A DNA stretch of 64,000 nt from Emticicia agri (GCF_004168285.1 NZ_SEWF01000010.1:62001-126000); one strand, 5' to 3'. Positions 17,726-26,674 are shown, counted from the stretch's first letter. The notes: generated by a model not told the origin, from the sequence alone. Program-made: numbers and translations.

Positions 17726-19098
17726 TACTCTATCTTTTCAAATCGACCGTATGCTTGTTCATACTCTGGGGTATTTATAAACTCTTTTTAGAATCAGAAA
17801 AAATCCATGTTTTTAACCGATTCTATCTTTTATTGAGTCTTGTCTTTGCATTTACCATTCCAGCCATAAATATTGAAATCCCGTCAGCAACAGCAGAAAC
17901 TAATTTAGTTGTATTTAAAAAGACTTTAGAAGTACAACCAAAGCTGCTACAGTTTCCTAACAGGGCAGAGTTACCGCCAATCGAAGCGCAAAAAGCTTTT
18001 CTTTGGGTACACTATGTGGTTATTCTAAGCAGCCTTGTTTCCCTTTTCTTTTTTATCCGTTTCCTCAACAATCTTGTTACTATATTCAGAAGCACACGAA
18101 CAAACCCTGTCATCAAATGGCAGGAAGCAAAGCTAATTTTATTAGATAAGAAAATCCTGCCCTATACCTTTCTGAACTACATTTTCATTAGCAGAGAGTA
18201 TTATGAGAATGCTCGTATCGAACTTGAGTTATTCAGCCATGAATTAGCCCATGTTCGTCAGAAACATTCTTTAGACGTAATTTTTATAGAGTTACTGCGG
18301 ATTGTTTTCTGGTTCAATCCACTACTCTATCTTTTCAAAAAAGCTATTCAACTAAATCATGAGTTTTTGGCTGACGAAGCAGTCAATAAGACTTATCATG
18401 ATGTATCGGCCTATCAGTACTTACTACTTAGTAAGGCTGTACAAACCAGCGGACTAACTTTAACAAGCAACTTAAATTTTCAACTCACAAAAAAACGATT
18501 ATTGATGATGACTAAAAGCACCTCCAACGCAACGGCTTTTATTAGAAAGGCCATTTGCATTCCGCTATTCATAGCCTTGGCTTTCTGTCTAACTGAATTT
18601 CAATTGATTGCACAAGAGCCAACAAACTTGAAACTTAGCTCTCCACCTACTGTTACATCAGCTTCAAAACCCCATAAACTCACCAAGGAAGATGTTAATT
18701 ATTATAATGCACTTGTATTAATGAGAGATAAAAATGGAGTAAACTCTCGCAAGTACTACAATGAACTGACTGAAGAGGAGAAAAGTAAGAATATAAAAGT
18801 ATTATACGCAGAAAAAATTACTCCTTCTCAAGAGGAAATGGAAAAATGGAAAGACCCTAAAATGTATGGTGTATGGATAAATGAAAAAAGAGTACGCAAT
18901 AGCGAGGTAGCCAAATACAAACCAAGCGATATAGCCGAATTTTCAAGTAGCAGAGTATTAAAAAATGCTCTTAATTATGGCAAACATAAATACCAGTTAG
19001 ACATCATGACCAATGATTATTATGAAAACGTTTATATAAAACAGGTCAAAGAATCGCCTACACTATTTATTGATGAAGCTAAAAAGAAAAACAATTAG
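17722..19098 (+). CDS. M56-family membrane metallopeptidase (BlaR1/MecR1-like)
   Basis: A 458-aa integral membrane protease. Membrane spans lie near residues 3-20, 33-48, 97-117 and 268-290. The zinc site is HELAH (173-177) with a downstream Glu in NHEFLADEA (Glu214 region). The C-terminal about 165 residues lie after the last span and do not resemble the penicillin-binding sensor of true BlaR1, so this is a BlaR1-like sensor for an unknown signal, presumed to trigger loss of the BlaI-type repressor encoded upstream. Its stop overlaps the stop of the convergent gene. Confidence 0.9.
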   Translation: MILYLFKSTVCLFILWGIYKLFLESEKIHVFNRFYLLLSLVFAFTIPAINIEIPSATAETNLVVFKKTLEVQPKLLQFPNRAELPPIEAQKAFLWVHYVVILSSLVSLFFFIRFLNNLVTIFRSTRTNPVIKWQEAKLILLDKKILPYTFLNYIFISREYYENARIELELFSHELAHVRQKHSLDVIFIELLRIVFWFNPLLYLFKKAIQLNHEFLADEAVNKTYHDVSAYQYLLLSKAVQTSGLTLTSNLNFQLTKKRLLMMTKSTSNATAFIRKAICIPLFIALAFCLTEFQLIAQEPTNLKLSSPPTVTSASKPHKLTKEDVNYYNALVLMRDKNGVNSRKYYNELTEEEKSKNIKVLYAEKITPSQEEMEKWKDPKMYGVWINEKRVRNSEVAKYKPSDIAEFSSSRVLKNALNYGKHKYQLDIMTNDYYENVYIKQVKESPTLFIDEAKKKNN

Positions 19099-19676
19099 GT
19101 ATCTCCCCTTTTCAGCCATTTATGATGCGGGGTAGGCTGAAAGTTTGCCATTTGTTGCAATAAATCATCAATACTATCTGATACGAGCAGCAGGTTACGG
19201 CTTTCTTGTTTTACAAAACCCTCTTGCACCATTACTTCTAATTGCTTCAATAAGAAATCATAAAACCCGTTGACATTCAGAATGCCAATGGGTTTTTTAT
19301 GCAAACCTAATTGCGCCCAGGTCAATATCTCAAAAAGTTCGTCAATACTGCCATAGCCACCTGGTAATGTGATAATACCATCGCAGAGTTTTTCCATCAA
19401 CGCCTTACGTTCGTGCATTGATTCCACCACATGAATTTCACTTAAGCCTTTGTGTCCTACTTCCATTTTTACCAGAAAATCAGGAATGACGCCTGTTACC
19501 TGTCCACCATTGGCCAATACGGCATCTGCTACTACGCCCATTAAACCTACACTTCCGGCACCATAGATTAATCTGATATTATCTTTTGCAAACCTTGCTC
19601 CTAATCCCTCTGCGGCCTCTTTATAAGCCGGATTCTTACCAACATTAGCCCCACAATACACTAATATGCTTTTCAT
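19095..19676 (-). CDS. LOG-family protein (TIGR00730 Rossmann fold)
   Basis: A 193-aa cytoplasmic protein of the lysine-decarboxylase-like/LOG family. The substrate motif PGGYGSIDELFEILTW (a variant of PGGxGTxxE) and the N-terminal GAGSVGLMGVVADAVL support the call. Characterised members are nucleoside 5'-monophosphate phosphoribohydrolases. Older annotations as lysine decarboxylase are wrong for this family. It is a single gene convergent with the M56 peptidase gene, with the two stop codons overlapping. Confidence 0.92.
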   Translation of the reverse strand: MKSILVYCGANVGKNPAYKEAAEGLGARFAKDNIRLIYGAGSVGLMGVVADAVLANGGQVTGVIPDFLVKMEVGHKGLSEIHVVESMHERKALMEKLCDGIITLPGGYGSIDELFEILTWAQLGLHKKPIGILNVNGFYDFLLKQLEVMVQEGFVKQESRNLLLVSDSIDDLLQQMANFQPTPHHKWLKRGDT

Positions 19677-19745
19677 TTACTTGGTTTTAGATACTCTTTA
19701 TTTTAATAAATACGTGATTCTATAAAACTTATAGATAATCGTTTT

Positions 19746-19865
19746 ACCACGGAGGGTCACAGAGTTTTGCACGGAGTTTCACATTGATTCTACTCTTAAT
19801 ATTTAAACCCTGTAAAGATGACTACTCAGTGTAACTTTGTGCATAACTTCGTGATACTCCGTGGT
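19746..19865. repeat. Long imperfect inverted repeat
   Basis: Arms of about 40 bp (19746-19785 and 19825-19865) pair imperfectly. The outer nine bases ACCACGGAG are perfectly complementary, followed by matched blocks TCAC, AGTT, TGCAC, AGTT and CAC separated by short mismatches. It occupies the gap 19677-20095 and contains no open frame. The CCACGGAG...CACGGAG theme is typical of dispersed intergenic repeats. Confidence 0.7.
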
Positions 19866-19910
19866 TTAAATTTGTATCTTAATTAATGCTTTCTCTTTAC
19901 TAATATCTTA

Positions 19911-19942
19911 TAAAAAAATAAAACCCAACAAGGTGCTGGGCT
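19911..19942 (-). terminator. Terminator downstream of the DUF72 gene
   Basis: On the minus strand, CCCAGC (19940-19935) pairs with GTTGGG (19929-19924, one G-U pair) and is followed by a T-rich run (19923-19911). It lies about 150 bp past the DUF72 stop. Nothing else is recognised in 19943-20095. Confidence 0.65.
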
Positions 19943-20095
19943 TATTTGTTCGCTAAATTTGTCAGGAAAAAAAATCTTTGAGTTTCAATGGCTTTTTTCC
20001 TAAAATCTTTTTGAAACAATATGAAATTTGACTTCAAGACTTTAGTATAATTTTCTGCAATTTATAGACTTAGCTGTAATAATGCAAGTATTTTT

Positions 20096-21004
20096 TCAGA
20101 AGAGACTTCCCTGTACAGCCTGTGGTGTAATCTTAGGTTCAGCTATACGTAAATTATTGGCATTATTCAGTTTTTTTATCCAATAATGCGCCAGTTCAGG
20201 GGCATATTTATTTTCGCCACAGTGAATAAAAATATAGATATTTCTCAGTCCTTTTTTTATCCAATCAGTTATTCGGCGGCACCATTCATCTGTTCTGGTA
20301 TAGTCTGTAGGGTGCAACTCATTCCCTACAAAGCGCAGCATCAGGCTATTGTCTGTCAAGGTCATGTGTAACACATCTCTCCTACCAGATACATCTGACA
20401 TCACTGTACCTACACCCAACTCTTCCAGCATAGCAGTAGTATCTTTCCAAATAGACTGGTTAGCAAACCATTGTTCATGCCGGAACTCAACCGAAACAGG
20501 AAAACCCGCAGGTAATGCTTTTAAATACCTTTCGAGGTTTTTCATCTGCTTAGGCTCAAAAGTGGGAGAGAGTTGCAGAAAAGTTCTTCCTAAATTATCT
20601 CCTAATTGTAATACAGCATTGCAGAACTCTGTGGTTAATGCTTCTGCGCCGATTAACTGTCGGTCATGGCTGATGGCCTGTGGGAATTTGGGGCAAAACT
20701 TAAAACCTTTGACAGTTTCCTCTTTCCAACGCACAATCATAGCAGGTGTAGGAATCTGATAATGGGTTACATTAAGTTCTATGGTATTGAATTGTCGGGT
20801 ATAATAATGCAGAAAGTCTTTTTCTTTGGCGTTAGAGGGGTATATCTTGCCTACCCAGTCTTTCATGGCCCATATTGGCGGGCCGATATAGACCTCAACA
20901 GGTTTATCAGTAATGTTCGATGATAATATTTTGTCTGTCAATGGATTATCAGGGGGTAGCGTGAAATCTACGCCCGAAATATCCGGTAGTTTTCCGAAGT
21001 CCAT
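20096..21004 (-). CDS. DUF72 family protein
   Basis: A 302-aa cytoplasmic TIM-barrel-like protein of the DUF72/YecE family. Recognisable segments are YTRQFNTIELNVTHYQIP, WKEETVKGFKFCPKFPQAISH, LPAGFPVSVEFRHEQWF and a C-terminal NIYIFIHCGENKYAPEL. The biochemical function of the family is not established. It is 68 bp downstream of the alpha-amylase-like gene on the same strand and could be co-transcribed with it, ending at the terminator near 19911. Confidence 0.88.
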   Translation of the reverse strand: MDFGKLPDISGVDFTLPPDNPLTDKILSSNITDKPVEVYIGPPIWAMKDWVGKIYPSNAKEKDFLHYYTRQFNTIELNVTHYQIPTPAMIVRWKEETVKGFKFCPKFPQAISHDRQLIGAEALTTEFCNAVLQLGDNLGRTFLQLSPTFEPKQMKNLERYLKALPAGFPVSVEFRHEQWFANQSIWKDTTAMLEELGVGTVMSDVSGRRDVLHMTLTDNSLMLRFVGNELHPTDYTRTDEWCRRITDWIKKGLRNIYIFIHCGENKYAPELAHYWIKKLNNANNLRIAEPKITPQAVQGSLF

Positions 21005-21072
21005 TGGTGTAAGTTTTTATAAAGGCTTTCGCCTCAAGTTATGTGTGTTTTAGTATATCTTATCTATTGATT

Positions 21073-23079
21073 TCAATTCAGCACATATATCCGGCACTCA
21101 TGTTGTGGCAGTTCATGTGCTGTATCAAAAAGCAAGGTCAATGGATGATTAAAGGTTACCTCTTTTAAAACATTTTCGTCTATCGTATTGTTTGCATCAA
21201 GGTTAGCTACAAACACATATTTTGCATAGTCCTGTAGTGTCCACACCATCATTTTCTGGTTTTCGTCAGGTGCTAAGAGCCATTTTACTTCTCTTTCTTT
21301 AATCTCATCCCAGATGCTTTCAGCTACTGCCCTTATTTGTTCTAAAATAGTAAATTGCTTAAAATTCTTTCCCCAGCTAAACCCCCCATGCGTAACTTTG
21401 TCTGTTTCCTTATCGTCCTTTATTTCAAACACATATAATTTAGTATATTCCTCGTTTGTCCCTCTTTGTATATGCAGGTTACGGGTTTCAAATCCAAGGC
21501 TCATATAACTTGGCATATCTGACAGAAATAAAGCCACAAAAAAACGCAGGTGGTTACCTGTCTGATAAAAAATATCGAACCGGGGGTCGTCTCTATCAGC
21601 TGTAATCAATGTATAATTAGGGGCAAATTTTCTGGTTTTCAGCCAATTACGATATTGCCCTGTTTTCTGCATGTATTCAGGCGAGCCTACTATTGTAGAT
21701 TGTAAATCACCTAACGTAGAATCAGCTTCTATGGCCTCTAAATGGTCTAATTCGTTACCGTAGCCCATAGAGTCAGGCTCTACCAAAAAAGTTTCTGCAA
21801 AAAAGCCGAAATACGGCACTCCCTGTTGCTGTACATAATGCTTAACCGCCCTCAATGGGTCATAATAGGCATCAATTTCTTTCGGAACTCCTTCTGAACG
21901 GGGTTGAAAATGTGCCATATCACCCCTCATGAAATCAAAATTATAGGCTTTCCGGCAATCGGCAACTTTCTGACAGAAGAAATTCCAAACAGGCTTATTC
22001 GGGTTTTTAAAATCTAATTTCCATTGGGCATTATCATCTTTTGAATGATAAAACTTGTAGCGTGCCAATGGCCCGAATACCCTCGACATCGCCTGTGGTT
22101 CATTAAATTCATAAGTGTACCAACGATTTCCGTTATCGTCCAGAATATACTCTTCATGATTGATATGTAAACCTCTGTATGGGGGTGCCATTGTCATCGG
22201 AAGTGTTTCGTAGCCCTGATAAACAATATCCTGCATCAGTTCTATCCTCCGCCGTAAACGTCCCTGATAGTCGGTTTTATGCCCGAATAGCACCTCCATG
22301 CGTTGTTCATCAGACAGAATAGGAATCTCAGGAGAAAAGAAAACATTTCTTGAATAAGACAAAGGAGAGCCATTGGCTGTGCCATGTCGGTGCAGATACA
22401 ACCACACAATCTCTTCTATTTCACGGTAGAGCGTCTCTGAATGGCTCGAAATTCTTCCGCCTACCCGCCGTATCCACTCAAAAAAACGTGGATTGGCTAT
22501 CACCATTTCTGAAAACCTATCGGTATGAGGAATTACATCCATACCTACGCTTTTGCCCATCGCATGGAGCATATTTATCACAAACACTAATTGCTTCTCC
22601 ACACTATTTAATTGAGGAATAGCGGTGGCTAATTCCTGACTGAAAAACTGCGGATTAATGTTGAAGCTGGTCATCCCATACAGGCTCCCAACGACACCCG
22701 GCTCCCAGATAGGTAGCAGATGAATAGAATCCTGCGATTTAGGGATAGTCAGCGCATACTTAATCACATTAAAGAAATTGCCGATAGTACGCACATTAAT
22801 GCCCACCATATTGGCTTTCTTTAGCCAGCTTCCATCTCTATAATGGCTGACAGGACTTTGAATAAATTGATTGGTATCTAAGGCTTTTTGGAGTGTTTCT
22901 GTGCCTAAACGCTTCTGAAGAATGTCTAAAATTTCATAAACATTGAGCTGAACAGCTATTTCAGGCAAAAGATTTTCGATGTACGACGTTTGATGCGAAG
23001 TATATTTATCTTTATATATATAATGATTCTGACGCCACAAATCGAACATCATAGGCTTGGCAAGTGTATCAGTTGTCAT
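21073..23079 (-). CDS. Alpha-amylase-superfamily (GH13-like) protein, diverged
   Basis: A 668-aa protein without a signal peptide that reads as a GH13-like TIM barrel. Region I is GMDVIPHTDRFS (Asp181), region II FDFMRGDMAH (Arg385, Asp387), region III FFAETF (Glu429) and region IV LITADRDDPRF (about 491-501). The GNHLRFFVALFLSDMPSYM that follows resembles the barrel end of amylases, and the C-terminus (YVFVANLDANN) resembles an amylase domain C. Region IV has Asp-Arg-Asp where active GH13 enzymes have Asn-His-Asp, and region I lacks the usual Asn-His. The three carboxylates seem present, but the substrate and even glycosidase activity are uncertain. It is probably cytoplasmic. Confidence 0.6.
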   Translation of the reverse strand: MTTDTLAKPMMFDLWRQNHYIYKDKYTSHQTSYIENLLPEIAVQLNVYEILDILQKRLGTETLQKALDTNQFIQSPVSHYRDGSWLKKANMVGINVRTIGNFFNVIKYALTIPKSQDSIHLLPIWEPGVVGSLYGMTSFNINPQFFSQELATAIPQLNSVEKQLVFVINMLHAMGKSVGMDVIPHTDRFSEMVIANPRFFEWIRRVGGRISSHSETLYREIEEIVWLYLHRHGTANGSPLSYSRNVFFSPEIPILSDEQRMEVLFGHKTDYQGRLRRRIELMQDIVYQGYETLPMTMAPPYRGLHINHEEYILDDNGNRWYTYEFNEPQAMSRVFGPLARYKFYHSKDDNAQWKLDFKNPNKPVWNFFCQKVADCRKAYNFDFMRGDMAHFQPRSEGVPKEIDAYYDPLRAVKHYVQQQGVPYFGFFAETFLVEPDSMGYGNELDHLEAIEADSTLGDLQSTIVGSPEYMQKTGQYRNWLKTRKFAPNYTLITADRDDPRFDIFYQTGNHLRFFVALFLSDMPSYMSLGFETRNLHIQRGTNEEYTKLYVFEIKDDKETDKVTHGGFSWGKNFKQFTILEQIRAVAESIWDEIKEREVKWLLAPDENQKMMVWTLQDYAKYVFVANLDANNTIDENVLKEVTFNHPLTLLFDTAHELPQHECRIYVLN

Positions 23080-23219
23080 CAGTCTATACTAAATGGGTAA
23101 TATACAAAGTTATGAAATCGGAACAAAATACAAGAGTTTATGGTTTTTTTTTATCAGACGGCGGAAAATAATTGATTGGCTGACAGCGATAAGAGGCAAG
23201 GTTATTGTAGTTTTGGGGG

Positions 23220-23384
23220 TTATTGATGTAGTTTATGCATCAATAATGACAGCGAATAAATTCGCCGCCTAATTAAACAAAGGTTTTATTTGAATTTACA
23301 AAGCCGACTTAAGTCGGCCTCCATTTATAAAATTTCCTTTGTTATCTTAGACACCGACCGCAACGCAGGCCGTTTCATTCGGTG
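23220..23384. repeat. Three-hairpin palindromic repeat, copy 2, with an extra hairpin
   Basis: Second, diverged copy of the element at 13620. Left hairpin GCGAA/TTCGC (23252-23265), arms CTAA...AACAAAGG (23269-23283) pairing with CCTTTGTT...TTAG (23336-23350), central perfect palindrome GCCGACTTAAGTCGGC (23303-23318), right hairpin CACCGA/TCGGTG (23352-23384). An additional hairpin TTATTGATG/CATCAATAA (23220-23246) lies just left of it. Apart from this the gap 23080-23508 shows no gene. Confidence 0.78.
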
Positions 23385-23508
23385 AGTATCAGAAAAATTT
23401 CATAAACAAAATATTTATCACAAGTTCCAACCATTTCGGAAATATCAGGGTCTTTTTAAATAAAAGCCCTTTTCAGTCCATCAGGTTGGATTATAACTTA
23501 CCCTTTTC

Positions 23509-24075
23509 ATGCACCGTGAATATGAATTAGTGCAGGCTTGCATAAGGCAAGAACGGATTGCGCAGCGACAGCTCTATGAGTTGTTTGCAGGTAAGTTGCT
23601 TGTTACGGCTATGCGGTACATGAAAAATAAGTCTGATGCAGAAGATGTTTTACAAGATGCTTTTATTAAGATTTATCAGAAACTACCTACTTTCCGGTTC
23701 GATTGCCCATTAGAAGCGTGGTTGAGAAAAATAGTAGTAAATACAGCTCTAAAAGAACTGCAGAACCAACCCAACTGGATGCAACATACAGATAGCGAGC
23801 TGGTAAGTGATTCGGTAGAAGAAAAAGACTTTACGCTTTCAAACTTTCAGTTTTCGCAGTTGATGGAAATGGTTAATAGTCTGCCGGATGGTTGTAAAAC
23901 AATTTTCAACCTTTATGCAGTAGAAGGCTATCAGCATAACGAAATAGCAGAATTATTGGGTATTTCTGAGGGAACCTCAAAATCGCAATATTCAAGAGCA
24001 AGGTCATTGTTACAACAAAAATTAGGCAGTAGCGGAAGAAAAGTAGAAGGGAAAACACCTGTCAACAAATTTTAA
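23509..24075 (+). CDS. ECF-type RNA polymerase sigma factor
   Basis: A 188-aa sigma-70 family protein. Region 2 (about 20-90) includes RYMKNKSDAEDVLQDAFIKIYQKLPTF and region 4 (about 120-175) includes PDGCKTIFNLYAVEGYQHNEIAELLG and SEGTSKSQYSRARSLL. The anti-sigma role is probably carried by the next gene, 50 bp downstream on the same strand, whose N-terminus is cytoplasmic. No autoregulatory ECF promoter was identified in the repeat-filled gap upstream. Confidence 0.94.
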   Translation: MHREYELVQACIRQERIAQRQLYELFAGKLLVTAMRYMKNKSDAEDVLQDAFIKIYQKLPTFRFDCPLEAWLRKIVVNTALKELQNQPNWMQHTDSELVSDSVEEKDFTLSNFQFSQLMEMVNSLPDGCKTIFNLYAVEGYQHNEIAELLGISEGTSKSQYSRARSLLQQKLGSSGRKVEGKTPVNKF

Positions 24076-24125
24076 GTTAAACACTTACGAACACACGAAA
24101 GGAATAGTTTCGTGATATAAACAAA

Positions 24126-25661
24126 ATGGAATTTCAAAAACAAAACAATTTTGAAGATGAATGGAGGAAAGCATTTGAGAATGCCTCGGTACCTCCCTCA
24201 GATGAATTGTGGGGACGCATTGAGTCAGAATTAGACAAGAAGAAGAAAAGAAGTCCTTTTTTATTTTTCCTTAAACCGTCATTTATGGCAACAGGCCTGG
24301 CAGCGGCCTTAGCTTTAGTGTTGGGAGGTATCCTGTTTTTTAATAAATCAGAAAAGACCAATATAGATGTAGCGCAAAACCCAGCAAGTGTTACACAAGA
24401 TACAGGTATGGCTACTACCACACAGCCAACTGATAAAAAATTAGCGGGAGAAATGCGACTAGCAGAACAAGAAGTTTTGGCTTCGGCTGAAGCCATACAT
24501 GAAGTAAGCAATACTAAGGAAGCCAAAGCAAAAAACAGTAATAAGTCAGCGTTTGAGAATCAAAATAGTATTGCCTCTATAAATGCCCGTAGCACTCAAA
24601 GCAAAATTGCCCCTCTGCCAAAGGCGTCTGATACGCAACGGGTGGTAGTTGCTCATAATAGCATTGCCACCAACAATCCGGATAAAACAACCAATAGCTT
24701 GAGTAGCCCGCTTATAGCAGAAGCATTGCCTGACACCAAAGTTGCTTTAGCCAGTGTTAATAATTTAGAAGGCAAAAAATACAGATATTTTGGCAGTAGT
24801 TATACCATGAACCGGAATAAGTTAGCGTTTGATGCCGAAATAATTGAGAATACTGAAAATAGAGACCTTGCTTCCAATGACTCAAAAGTATGGGTAGGTC
24901 TGCAATCAGGCGTTGCTCCATTTGACCCTAATATGAAATTTGGTAGCCTTAATAGCCTGGCTTATAGTTCAGCCAACGAATATGCCCAGTTAGCGAACGG
25001 GGCTTCTGCCAGTCCGGGAGATAAGATGCAGGTCTCAAGACCTCAGAATGATATAAAAGCAGGGTTAGCTATTAATAGTGGGGTAGCCGTGGGTTATAAA
25101 ATTGCTAAAAAATGGCATGTAGAAAGTGGAGTAAGGTATCTGAGAGGTAACTCTACTTTAGAAACCAATACCTATTCTTTTCAGACTAATGGCTATGTAA
25201 ATACATTCCTGGGCGACTATTTATTACAAAATTCTGCCAAAGACTATTCTTTTGCAGGCGTCAGTAACACAGTAGTAGCAGATGCTTCTAAATTCGGCAA
25301 CAGATATGAATACCTGATGGTACCCATGCAGGTAGGTTATGAAATAGGCCTTACCAAGAAACTGGGACTGAATGTTCTGGCGGGTTTCTCTACCGACATT
25401 TTCTTACAAAACAGCATCTTTACTGATAATGGTTTAGTGAGAGGGAAGAACACTATCAGTAATGATAATAAAATATACAAACCTGTCAATTTCAGTGGTT
25501 TAGGTGGCCTGAGAGCCAGTTACCTGATAAGCAAACACTGGCAGGCAAATATCGGCACTTCGTATCAGAGAGCGTTGTTTTCGGGTATGAATTCGTCGGT
25601 AGATTTAAACATGCGATTACAAATGTTTGGAATCAATTACGGCTTTAATTATCGGTTTTAA
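24126..25661 (+). CDS. Membrane-anchored protein with C-terminal beta-barrel-like domain, possible anti-sigma
   Basis: A 511-aa protein. The N-terminal 45 residues (FEDEWRKAFENASVPPSDELWGRIESEL) are the short helical segment found in many Bacteroidota proteins encoded after ECF sigma genes. One membrane span follows (about 52-72), then a low-complexity Ser/Ala/Thr/Asn linker (about 80-225). The C-terminal about 250 residues read as an outer-membrane beta-barrel of PorT-like type (GVAVGYKIAKKWHVESGVRY, LNVLAGFSTDIFLQ, ending FNYRF). A protein spanning both membranes, or a sigma-controlling segment joined to a barrel, is implied. The function is unknown. Confidence 0.7.
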   Translation: MEFQKQNNFEDEWRKAFENASVPPSDELWGRIESELDKKKKRSPFLFFLKPSFMATGLAAALALVLGGILFFNKSEKTNIDVAQNPASVTQDTGMATTTQPTDKKLAGEMRLAEQEVLASAEAIHEVSNTKEAKAKNSNKSAFENQNSIASINARSTQSKIAPLPKASDTQRVVVAHNSIATNNPDKTTNSLSSPLIAEALPDTKVALASVNNLEGKKYRYFGSSYTMNRNKLAFDAEIIENTENRDLASNDSKVWVGLQSGVAPFDPNMKFGSLNSLAYSSANEYAQLANGASASPGDKMQVSRPQNDIKAGLAINSGVAVGYKIAKKWHVESGVRYLRGNSTLETNTYSFQTNGYVNTFLGDYLLQNSAKDYSFAGVSNTVVADASKFGNRYEYLMVPMQVGYEIGLTKKLGLNVLAGFSTDIFLQNSIFTDNGLVRGKNTISNDNKIYKPVNFSGLGGLRASYLISKHWQANIGTSYQRALFSGMNSSVDLNMRLQMFGINYGFNYRF

Positions 25662-25669
25662 TTAGACAG

Positions 25670-25702
25670 AAACGCCTTTCTCATTGAGGAAGGCGTTTTT
25701 TA
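25670..25702. terminator. Bidirectional terminator
   Basis: AACGCCTT (25671-25678) pairs with AAGGCGTT (25690-25697), followed by a T run on the plus strand. It sits in the 41-bp gap between two convergent genes and can serve both. Confidence 0.88.
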
Positions 25703-26551
25703 TTAGTCAATCTTGTTCTTGCTCATATATTCCAGGTACTTTACTATCTCTTCGGCTTCTTTAGGTTTTATACCCAGATTCGGCATTTTTACCTCGTTCC
25801 GGTAACTCTCCGGTTTTTGAATAAAAGCTTTTAAATCCTCTATATTCCAGTATTCTGTTACACTCTTCGGAAAATTCAGTTCCGGCCCCATTTTGCCTCC
25901 GATTTTATTGATACTATGGCAGGTCTGGCAACGGCTTTTATATAACTCATATCCGGCTTTAGCTGTTTCTACCTTCGGCACTAAAGCCGCATCATTTTCG
26001 TGCAAAGGAGCTAAATGTATTTTCACCAGATTATAGGGCCATTTATAATCTATATCAGTGGGCGATATGCCCTCATATACTATATAAAAAGGCTCCATTT
26101 TTATTTCATCCCCATTTTGTTTCTTTACCACCTCCCACTCTTTATCTTTTGGCGCATCAACATCACTTACAGCCAGATATGCCTTCGATGAAAGCAATTT
26201 ATCAAGGGGCATTTCGGGTTTATAGCCATCTTCACACTCAAAAACAACCTTGGTTTCTGCTGCATTCTGGTTTTTGGCAGAAGAATACTTTTCTAATATT
26301 TCTTTTAACGATATAGCATTGAATCGTTTCTTCTTTAAATAAACCGGGTCTTCGTTTATTAAAATAACCTGTGTTTTTTCTAACAAGCCTTTTTCTTTCA
26401 GTTCTAATAAGTCGATAGAAACAGAATCGGTTGAACTCAGTAAAATAGGCTCAGGTTTAGCTACCTGTAAAGAGTCGTTCTCTGAAGATTCTGATTGATT
26501 ACAAGAAAGATAAATAAGAGGTAATAAGAGAATTAAAAAAACCTTTTTCAT
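25703..26551 (-). CDS. Lipoprotein c-type cytochrome
   Basis: A 282-aa exported lipoprotein (lipobox LIYLSC, Cys17). The N-terminal domain (about 40-180) resembles the molybdopterin-oxidoreductase-like fold without being a clear match (ISLKEILEKYS, ECEDGYKPEMPLDKLL). The C-terminal mono-haem cytochrome c domain (about 195-282) has haem motif CQTCH (208-212) and probable axial Met256 (KMPNLG). It probably carries electrons on the periplasmic face. It is a single gene, convergent with the barrel gene. The redox partner is not evident. Confidence 0.85.
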   Translation of the reverse strand: MKKVFLILLLPLIYLSCNQSESSENDSLQVAKPEPILLSSTDSVSIDLLELKEKGLLEKTQVILINEDPVYLKKKRFNAISLKEILEKYSSAKNQNAAETKVVFECEDGYKPEMPLDKLLSSKAYLAVSDVDAPKDKEWEVVKKQNGDEIKMEPFYIVYEGISPTDIDYKWPYNLVKIHLAPLHENDAALVPKVETAKAGYELYKSRCQTCHSINKIGGKMGPELNFPKSVTEYWNIEDLKAFIQKPESYRNEVKMPNLGIKPKEAEEIVKYLEYMSKNKID

Positions 26552-26620
26552 AGGTTAAAATACGGATAGTTTGGTATCAGAATTTAAAATTAACTTAAAA
26601 TATCCGACGGGAAAATCAAA

Positions 26621-26651
26621 TTTGTTTTTTTTTATAAAAGCATTACTTTTA
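26621..26651 (+). promoter_or_regulatory. Promoter of the GH65-like gene
   Basis: TTTG (26621-26624), a 19-bp spacer and TACTTTTA (26644-26651, one mismatch to TAnnTTTG). The ATG at 26675 leaves a leader of about 17 nt. Confidence 0.6.
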
Positions 26652-26674
26652 GTCCTGAATTTAAAACTTTACCT

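Noticed and set aside
17351-19098. Beta-lactam resistance operon
   Set aside because: BlaI/M56 pairing is present, but there is no beta-lactamase gene and the M56 protein lacks a penicillin-sensor domain.
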